Under the pieces are notes generated by a model. It made no database searches. It saw nothing but the letters and a program-made list of their open reading frames with translations, and was not told the origin of the DNA. Of a stretch of DNA of 64,000 bases, positions 56,459 to 64,000 are shown piece after piece (position 1 is the first letter of the stretch; each line of letters begins with the position of its first letter). This DNA comes from Litoditis marina (lineage: Eukaryota; Nematoda; Chromadorea; Rhabditida; Rhabditidae). Both the position numbers and the translations under genes were made by a program. Location of the stretch: contig CAXIWQ010000402.1 of the NCBI GenBank assembly GCA_964036275.1, positions 1-64,000 on the forward strand, read 5' to 3'.

Positions 56459-57256
56459 ATGGGTGAACAGCTTCCTCGTCTTATTCCATCTCTTTGGCGA
56501 AACCCCCCAACTCAAATCTCGTTTTCGTCGACTGCTGTTATTAAATCTTTATTTCGGTCATTCCCTACTCTTGACGAGTATGCACCGAGCGAGCTTGAAG
56601 ATATCAATCTGGAGACGTTGAAAAATTGTTTTCTGGGTAATTTTTTTCCTTTGTTTCATGTACGGTTTGTGACACTTTTGTTTTCAAAGTCTCTTTACGT
56701 TTCGAACTCGTGTACTGAGTACTGCTTTACCCCTGGAAATTTCCTATTTTTTTCAACCGTTTCCTTCACTTCCTGATTCTGTAGGAGTTTTGTTGTAGGT
56801 GCGGTCGAGCGGAAACAGATTGTTCGTCTCGAGATATTTCTGCCACTCGGTGGTTATCCGTTCATGTCTTTTGTGATCTCTGGTGTTCGTTATTATTTGC
56901 CGCTGATGGCGGATGATGGACACGTGATGGACTGGAGGGGATCAGACGCCTTCTCTGAGCAGCCTTGGTGTTTAGGTTTGGGGGCCGGTCTTCTTGAATT
57001 TACCATTCCTCAGATTATTGTTCGATCTCAGGACTTTTCTGTTCCGGTACCCTTGTACCTTCTGTATAGTTTCCAATTTCTGCATTATGATAGTTTGATC
57101 TTTGAAAATGTGTATTTACCCCCCGAATGGGTCCGTCCCTTTGCTGATATTGCACCTGAAGTGCTCCCGTTATCGGATGATCGCTTCAGGCAATATCAGA
57201 CATCTTCAAGCATTGGTAACTTTTGCCGCTGGGCATTCTCATCGTATTTTCCTTGA
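56459..57256 (+). CDS. Antisense copy 2 of the unknown accessory family (211 residues)
   Basis: Exon 1 56459-56636 (178 bases), donor G|GTAATTTT, intron of 162 bases, acceptor TTGTTGTAG, exon 2 56799-57256 ending TGA. Landmarks: helical SELEDINLETLKNCFL, then RLEIFLPLGGYPFMSFVI, PWCLGLGAGLLEFTIPQIIV, FSVPVPLY and YLPPEWVRPF. It aligns along its length with the copy at 55329-56081 (for example WCLGLGAG against WCLGAGVI). An alternative splice at 57215 (G|GTAACTT) to 57313 would give another C-terminus; an AATAAA stands at 57396-57401. The gene converges on the integrase end of pol, 210 bases away. Confidence 0.6.
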
Positions 57257-57395
57257 GTGTTTCATTTACATGTATGGTTGCTGGTTGCTGGATCTGCTGT
57301 TTGTTTTGCTAGTTTATAACCTTCTTCCCTTATTTGCGTCTACATGTTATATGTTAGTTCTACCTCGACGCGTACTGCCAACTATATTGAATTTA

Positions 57396-57401
57396 AATAA
57401 A
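57396..57401 (+). promoter_or_regulatory. AATAAA signal of antisense copy 2
   Basis: Plus-strand AATAAA 140 bases after the TGA at 57254-57256, just before the convergent end of pol at 57466. Confidence 0.45.
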
Positions 57402-57465
57402 TGTTATATTTTCAAAGCTGACTAGGATTACTATCTCTTTACATTCTACGCTCTATCCTGTTTGA

Positions 57466-59916
57466 CTATACGATTTCGGAAAACTTACGCACTTGGTTAG
57501 AGTGCATTGTTTTGAGTTTTCCTTTTCCATCTCGTACGGTCAAGTTAGGATAGTCGGTTGCCATTACAATGTGTGGCTCGCTATAATGTGGCGATATCTT
57601 GTTGATTCTGTTCAATTTTATTACCACCTTCTCACCTACTGTGAACGTAGAGAATTTTGTACGATTTCGCGTGTCGTAGTATTTCTTTTGTACTACCTGT
57701 GCTTGCTCAATTCGTTCTCTAGTGTAGTCCCAAGCATGGTGTAAGTTGATTTTTAATTGCTCAAGATAGTCTTCTTCATTAAAGAATTTTCTTATAGGGA
57801 TGTCCAGGGCTATGGTGAATGGAGAATTTGGATGCCGTCCATGCATGAGGTAAAACGGTGAGTTGTTGGTTGAAGAATGTGTGGCTGAGTTGTATGCGTG
57901 TGTCAATAGTTGGATTTTTTCATCCCAATCATCGCGTCCTTTCTTTGCGTCATTTGCAATCAAATTTTCCAGTGTTTTGTTGAAACGTTCCACTAATCCA
58001 TTCGCTTGGTGATGATACGGCGTGCTCATGTCATGTCGAATGCCCAGTAGCGCCATTGATTTTTCAAATGTATCACTAGTGAAACATGGACCCATGTCAG
58101 TAACAATAATTTCTGGTGTGCCAAATCGTCCTACTAGTCTGTCCGCAATTAATTTCATAGTTGCTGGTGCTTTTTGGTCTGGCGATGGTTCTGCCATCGC
58201 AAATTTAGTGAAAGCATCTACCATAACCAAAATGTTCTTATTGCCTTTTAATGACTGTGGGAGTGGTCCAATATAATCCATGTGTACTCTTTGCATAGGT
58301 CTCGTAGGTACTTCAAAATGTTGAAGAGGCTCGCAATTTCTGTAAACCCCAGGGTCTTTTACAAGTTGACATGATTTGCAATTATTGATTACTACGCGTA
58401 CATCTTCCTTCATAATTCCCCATGTTATGAAATTTGCAAGGACGGATCTAGTCTTATTGATACCTAAATGTGCTGAACCAAATTTCGACTCATGGATATC
58501 TTGAATAATATCAAACTTTAGTTTTGAAGCGTCTGGCAAAACGATTTGATTCTTTTCCGTTCGTTTTTCTGGAATTTTGTACAAAATATCTTCTAGCACA
58601 ATGTATTCTTCGTCTTCGTCTATTTTCTGCTGCGTTTCTATTCGTGTTATTATTTCAGATATCCACTGGCAGTTCTTCTGTTCGCTACGGATGTCGTCTT
58701 TGGTTATTCCTGTGGAAAAGAAAGGGTCCGCCACAGTTATGGCCGCTACCAGAGTCAGAGGAGGAGTCTTTTCTGGTAAGTGTCTACTTAGAGCGTCACA
58801 AACTTGATTTGCTTTCCCTGGTCGGTATTGAATATCGATTTCGTATTCTTGTAGAACGAGTTGGTATCTGCTTAGGCGGGAATTTAGGTCTTTTCTGTAC
58901 ATTAACGATTTTAGTGGTGAGTGATCGGTGATCATTGTACACTTTGCTCCGTCTATGTATGGTCGAAATTTCTTAACTGCAAAGACCAAAGCTAACGCTT
59001 CTAGTTCTATAGCGGGGTACCTTGATTCATGTTTGTTTAGAGTTCTGCTAGCGTATGCAATAACTCGTAAATCTTTATCAGTCCCTTGCTTTAAAACTGC
59101 CGCCACGCCTAGTCCTGACGCGTCTGTTTCTATTACAAATGGTTCTCCCATTCTTGGTGCGGTCAAAATAGGTGCTGTAACTAGGGCCCTTTTTAATGCT
59201 CGGAATCCTTCTTCGCATTTCGGCGTCCAAACGAAAGGCGTGTTTTTCTTCGTTAGTTCTATAATTGGGGCTGCAAATTGGGCATAACCTGGTACAAATC
59301 TTCTAAAGAATGATGTAACTCCTAAAAATGCTCGCACATCTGTGACAGTTTTCGGTTCGGGATATAAATCAATAGCTTTTGTTTTCTCCGGGTTTGGTTG
59401 AATTCCCTTCTCACTTAGTACGAACCCTAGAAATTTCAATTTTTCCCGAATTCGCATTTGCTGGCTTTCAATTTCATTCCAATTCCTTCAATTTTCCCTA
59501 AAACTTTGTCAATGTCGGTCAAGTGATCCTCAGTAGTTTCTGATTGTTACTATTAAATCATCAATATAAATGAAAACTCGTGCCCGGATGGTTTTTGCTA
59601 ACGTGTTCATTATTTGTTGAAAACTTAGAGGGCTTCCTTTCAGACCCATAGGCATCATGTTGTACTCAAATTGTCCTAGGAAACATGCGAATGCTGTTCT
59701 CTCAATATGTTTCTCTTCAACTGGGATTTGATGAAAACCTGACTGGAAATCCATAGTTGCATATACTTTTTTATTTGCGCAGAGATCAACTATGTCCTGT
59801 ATGTTGGGAATTATTGATTGTGCACATCTTGTGATTAAATTCAGTGATCGAAAATCCGTAGTAAATCTCCATGACTTTTTATCCGCTTTACGAACTAACA
59901 CTATGGGTGCGCTGAA
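57466..59916 (-). pseudogene. pol: Ty3/Gypsy-type pol fragment: reverse transcriptase (5'-truncated), RNase H, integrase
   Basis: The minus-strand reading begins inside RT at the satellite edge with SAPIVLVRKADKKSW and goes through FTTDFRSLN, ATMDFQSGFHQ and the catalytic YIDD. RNase H shows TDASGLG, AIELEALALVFAV, TDHSPLKSL and CDALSR. The integrase has the His/Cys zinc region (IHESKFGSAHLG, NCKSCQ) and the D,D,E set in HMDYIGPL, VTDMGPCF and VERFNKTL, followed by a normal C-terminal part to 57466. There are two frame changes, near 59548 (just after YIDDLIVT) and near 59455 (after KCEF), of opposite sign; the 90 bases between remain readable in the third frame. Gag, protease and the first part of RT are missing. 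The domain order RT-RNaseH-IN is that of Ty3/Gypsy elements. It is not functional as it stands. Confidence 0.9.
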
Positions 59917-62900
59917 AATACGGAGTTTGATTTGCGAGTAATTGCGAATACGAAGTTTTATTTGCGAGTAATTGCGAATACGGAGTTTCATTTGCGAGTA
60001 ATTGCGAATAAGAAGTTTCATTCGCGAGTAATTGCAAATACGAAGTTTCATTTGCGAGTAATTGCGAATACAAAGTTTTATTTGCGAGTAATTGCGAATA
60101 CTGAGTTTGATTTGCGAGTAATTGCGAATACGAAGTTTCATTTGCGAGTAATTGCGAATTCGAAGTTTTATTTGCGAGTAATTGCGAATACGGAGTTTGA
60201 TTTCCGAGTAATTGCGAATACCAAATTTTATTTGCGAGTAATTGCGAATACGGAGTTTGATTTGCGAGTAATTGCGAATACGAAGTTTTATTTGCGAGTA
60301 ATTGCGAATACGGAGTTTCATTTGCGAGTAATTGCGAATAAGAAGTTTCATTCGCGAGTAATTGCAAATACGAAGTTTCATTTGCGAGTAATTGCGAATA
60401 CAAAGTTTTATTTGCGAGTAATTGCGAATACTGAGTTTGATTTGCGAGTAATTGCGAATACGAAGTTTCATTTGCGAGTAATTGCGAATACGAAGTTTTA
60501 TTTGCGAGTAATTGCGAATACGGAGTTTGATTTCCGAGTAATTGCGAATACCAAACTTTATTTGCGAGTAATTGCGAATACGGAGTTTGATTTGCGAGTA
60601 ATTGCGAATACGAAGTTTCATTCGCGAGTAATTGCAAATACTAAGTTTTATTTGCGAGTAATTGCGAATACGAAGTTTCATTTGCGAGTAATTGCGAATA
60701 CGAAGTTTCATTTGCGAGTAATTGCGAATAAGAAGTTTCATTCGCGAGTAATTGCAAATACGAAGTTTCATTTGCGAGTAATTGCGAATACGAAGTTTTA
60801 TTTGCGAGTAATTGCGAATACGGAGTTTGATTTGCGAGTAATTGCGAATACGAAGTTTCAATTGCGAGTAATTGCGGAAACGAAGTTTCATTTGCGAGTA
60901 ATTGCGAATAAGAAGTTTCATTCGCGAGTAATTGCGAATACGAAGTTTTATTTGCGAGTAATTGCGAAAACGACGTTTCATTTGCGAGTAATTGCAAAAA
61001 CGAAGTTTTATTTGCAAGTACTTGCGAATACGAAGTTTCATTTGCGAGTAATTGCGAATAAGAAGTTTCATTTGCGAGTTTCATTTGCGAGTAATTGCGA
61101 ATACGAAGTTTCATTTGCGAGTAATTGCGAATACGAAGTTTCATTTGCGAGTAATTGCGAATAAGAAGTTTCATTCGCGAGTAATTGCGAATACGAAGTT
61201 TTATTTGCGAGTAATTGCGAATACGAAGTTTTATTTGCGAGTAATTGCGAATACGGAGTTTCATTTGCGAGTAATTGCGAATAAGAAGTTTCATTCGCGA
61301 GTAATTGCGAATACGAAGTTTTATTTGCGAGTAATTGTGAATAAGAGGTTTCATTTGCGAGTAATTGCAAATACGAAGTTTCATTTGCGAGTAATTGCGA
61401 ATACGAAGTTTCATTTGCGAGTAATTGCGAATACGATGTTTCATTTGCGAGTAATTGTGAATAAGAAGTTTCATTTGCGAGTAATTGCGAATACGACGTT
61501 TCATTTGCGAGTAATTTCTAATACGAAGTTTTATTTGCGAGTACTTGCGAATACGAAGTTTCATTTGAGAGTAATTGCGAATAAGAAGTTTCATTTGCGA
61601 GTAATTGCGAATCCGAAGTTTCATTTGCGAGTAATTGCGAATACGAAGTTTTATTTGCGAGTAATTGTGAATAAGAGGTTTCATTTGCGAGTAATTGCGA
61701 ATACGAAGTTTCATTTACGAGTAATTGCGAATACGAAGTTTCATTTGCGAGTAATTGTGAATAAGAAGTTTCATTTGCGAGTAATTGCGAATACGAAGTT
61801 TCATTTGCGAGTAGTTGCGAATACGAAGTTTCATTTGCGAGTAATTGCGAATACGAAGTTTCATTTACGAGTAATTGCGAATACGAAGTTTTATTTGCGA
61901 GTAATTGTGAATAAGAGGTTTCATTTGCGAGTAATTGCGAATACGAAGTTTTATTCGCGAGTAATTGCGAATGAGAAGTTTCATTTGCGAGTAATTGCGA
62001 ATACGAACATTTATTCGCGAGTAATTGCGAAAACGACGTTTCATTTGCGAGTAATTGCAAATACGAAGTTTTATTCGCGAGTAATTGCGAATACGAAGTT
62101 TCATTTGCGAGTAATTGTGAAAAAGAAGTTTCATTCGCGAGTAATTGCGAATAAGAAGTTTCATTTGCGAGTAATTGTGAATAAGAAGTTTCATTTGCGA
62201 GTACTTGCGAATACGAAGTTTAATTTGCGAGTAATTGCGAATACGAAGTTTCATTTGCGAGTAATTGCGAATACGAAGTTTAATTTGCGAGTAATTGCGA
62301 ATACGAAGTTTCATTTGCGATTAATTGCGAATACGAAGTTTCATTTGCAAGTACTTGCGAATACGAAGTTTCATTTGCGAGTAATTGCGAATAAGAAGTT
62401 TCATTTGCGAGTTTCATTTGCGAGTAATTGCGAATACGAAGTTTCATTTGCGAGTAATTGCGAATAAGAAGTTTCATTCGCGAGTAATTGCGAATACGAA
62501 GTTTTATTTGCGAGTAATTGCGAAAACGACGTTTCATTTGCGAGTAATTGCAAAAACGAAGTTTTATTTGCAAGTACTTGCGAATACGAAGTTTCATTTG
62601 CGAGTAATTGCGAATAAGAAGTTTCATTTGCGAGTTTCATTTGCGAGTAATTGCGAATACGAAGTTTCATTTGCGAGTAATTGCGAATACGAAGTTTCAT
62701 TTGCGAGTAATTGCGAATAAGAAGTTTCATTCGCGAGTAATTGCGAATACGAAGTTTTATTCGCGAGTAATTGCGAATACGAAGTTTTATTTGCGAGTAA
62801 TTGCGAATACGGAGTTTCATTTGCGAGTAATTGCGAATAAGAAGTTTCATACGCGAGTAATTGCGAATACGAAGTTTTATTTGCAAGTAATTGTGAATAA

Positions 62901-64000
62901 GAGGTTTCATTTGCGAGTAATTGCAAATACGAAGTTTCATTTGCGAGTAATTGCGAATACGAAGTTTCATTTGCGAGTAATTGCGAATACGAAGTTTCAT
63001 TTACGAGTAATTGCGAATACGAAGTTTTATTTGCGAGTAATTGTGAATAAGAGGTTTCATTTGCGAGTAATTGCGAATACGAAGTTTTATTCGCGAGTAA
63101 TTGCGAATAAGAAGTTTCATTTGCGAGTAATTGCGAATACGAACATTTATTCGCGAGTAATTGCGAAAACGACGTTTCATTTGCGAGTAATTGCAAATAC
63201 GAAGTTTTATTCGCGAGTAATTGCGAATACGAAGTTTCATTTGCGAGTAATTGTGAAAAAGAAGTTTCATTCGCGAGTAATTGCGAATAAGAAGTTTCAT
63301 TTGCGAGTAATTGTGAATAAGAAGTTTCATTTGCGAGTACTTGCGAATACGAAGTTTCATTTGCGAGTAATTGCGAATACGAAGTTTCATTTGCGAGTAA
63401 TTGCGAATACGAAGTTTTATTTGCGAGTAATTGCGAATACGAAGTTTCATTTGCGAGTAATTGCGAATACGAAGTTTCATTTGCGATTAATTGCGAATAC
63501 GAAGTTTCATTTGCAAGTACTTGCGAATACGAAGTTTCATTTGCGAGTAATTGCGAATAAGAAGTTTCATTTGCGAGTTTCATTTGCGAGTAATTGCGAA
63601 TACGAAGTTTCATTTGCGAGTAATTGCGAATAAGAAGTTTCATTCGCGAGTAATTGCGAATACGAAGTTTTATTTGCGAGTAATTGCGAAAACGACGTTT
63701 CATTTGCGAGTAATTGCAAAAACGAAGTTTTATTTGCAAGTACTTGCGAATACGAAGTTTCATTTGCGAGTAATTGCGAATAAGAAGTTTCATTTGCGAG
63801 TTTCATTTGCGAGTAATTGCGAATACGAAGTTTCATTTGCGAGTAATTGCGAATACGAAGTTTCATTTGCGAGTAATTGCGAATAAGAAGTTTCATTCGC
63901 GAGTAATTGCGAATACGAAGTTTTATTTGCGAGTAATTGCGAATACGAAGTTTTATTTGCGAGTAATTGCGAATACGGAGTTTCATTTGCGAGTAATTGC
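59917..64000 (+). repeat. 30-bp satellite array, forward orientation, second block
   Basis: About 136 units of the same satellite as at 29263-49933, running off the window. It contains variant blocks also found in the first block. A 13-base truncated unit (GCGAGTTTCATTT) recurs near 61073, 62405, 62628, 63571 and 63794, and segments of about 1166 bases are duplicated. The first base joins directly to the truncated RT reading. Confidence 0.96.

Larger units (their letters stand above)
49934..59916 (-). mobile_element. Ty3/Gypsy-type LTR retrotransposon, 5'-truncated, with accessory genes
   Basis: Read on the minus strand, the order is: broken RT at the satellite edge (59916), RNase H, integrase, then 6.4 kb with accessory genes in both directions, a polypurine tract and one LTR. 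No gag or protease precedes RT and no 5' LTR is present, because satellite starts inside the RT domain. The element lies between two stretches of the same satellite. Whether all the genes between 51280 and 57256 belong to the same element, or include a nested older element, is not settled from one copy. Confidence 0.6.

Noticed and set aside
58022..59287. Plus-strand ORFs of 76-135 codons
   Set aside because: Antisense shadows of RNase H and integrase.

Overview
The window looks like a repeat-rich piece of a nematode chromosome, most likely Caenorhabditis or a close relative. The evidence is short introns with TTTTCAG-type acceptors, exons that join cleanly across them, AATAAA signals close after stop codons, Helitron and CMC-type DNA transposons, a Ty3/Gypsy-type LTR element and a very large short-unit satellite. 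There is no sign of bacterial gene organisation. Almost everything here is mobile or repetitive DNA; no ordinary host gene was recognised.

Layout. 1-13918: seven whole units and one partial unit of a roughly 1.8-kb sequence, arranged head to tail. Every junction is CTAG|TC just after a GC-rich hairpin, and the last unit stops at CTAG followed by a host T. This is how tandem non-autonomous Helitrons are expected to look. 13919-15517: AT-rich unique DNA with microsatellites and no supported gene. 15518-16288: a short block of the 30-bp satellite that flips orientation. 16289-27392: an 11.1-kb DNA transposon of the CMC (CACTA/Mirage/Chapaev) type inserted in the satellite, with imperfect 28-bp inverted termini and subterminal repeats. 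It carries two minus-strand multi-exon genes, a tnp2-type transposase and a second, apparently intact 431-residue protein. 27393-49933: about 22.5 kb of the 30-bp satellite, first in one orientation and then, from about 29263, in the other. 49934-59916: an LTR retrotransposon on the minus strand, with a 3' LTR, polypurine tract and a 5'-truncated, frameshifted RT-RNaseH-integrase. 59917-64000: the same satellite again, abutting the broken RT.

The most unusual part is the 6.4 kb between the retrotransposon integrase and its 3' LTR. It holds four copies of one unrecognised protein family of about 210-226 residues, two in sense and two in antisense. It also holds a sense gag-like zinc-knuckle protein spliced towards one copy, and an antisense small EGF-like single-pass membrane protein gene. 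The antisense copies keep introns at the same position and phase. This could be an accessory cargo system of an LTR element or a nest of older insertions.

Several single-base frame breaks (Gly/Pro repeat of the transposase, a G run in the zinc-knuckle gene, two sites in pol) lie in or near homopolymers. They may be real decay or read errors. All splice models were built by eye from phase and consensus and have not been tested against transcripts.
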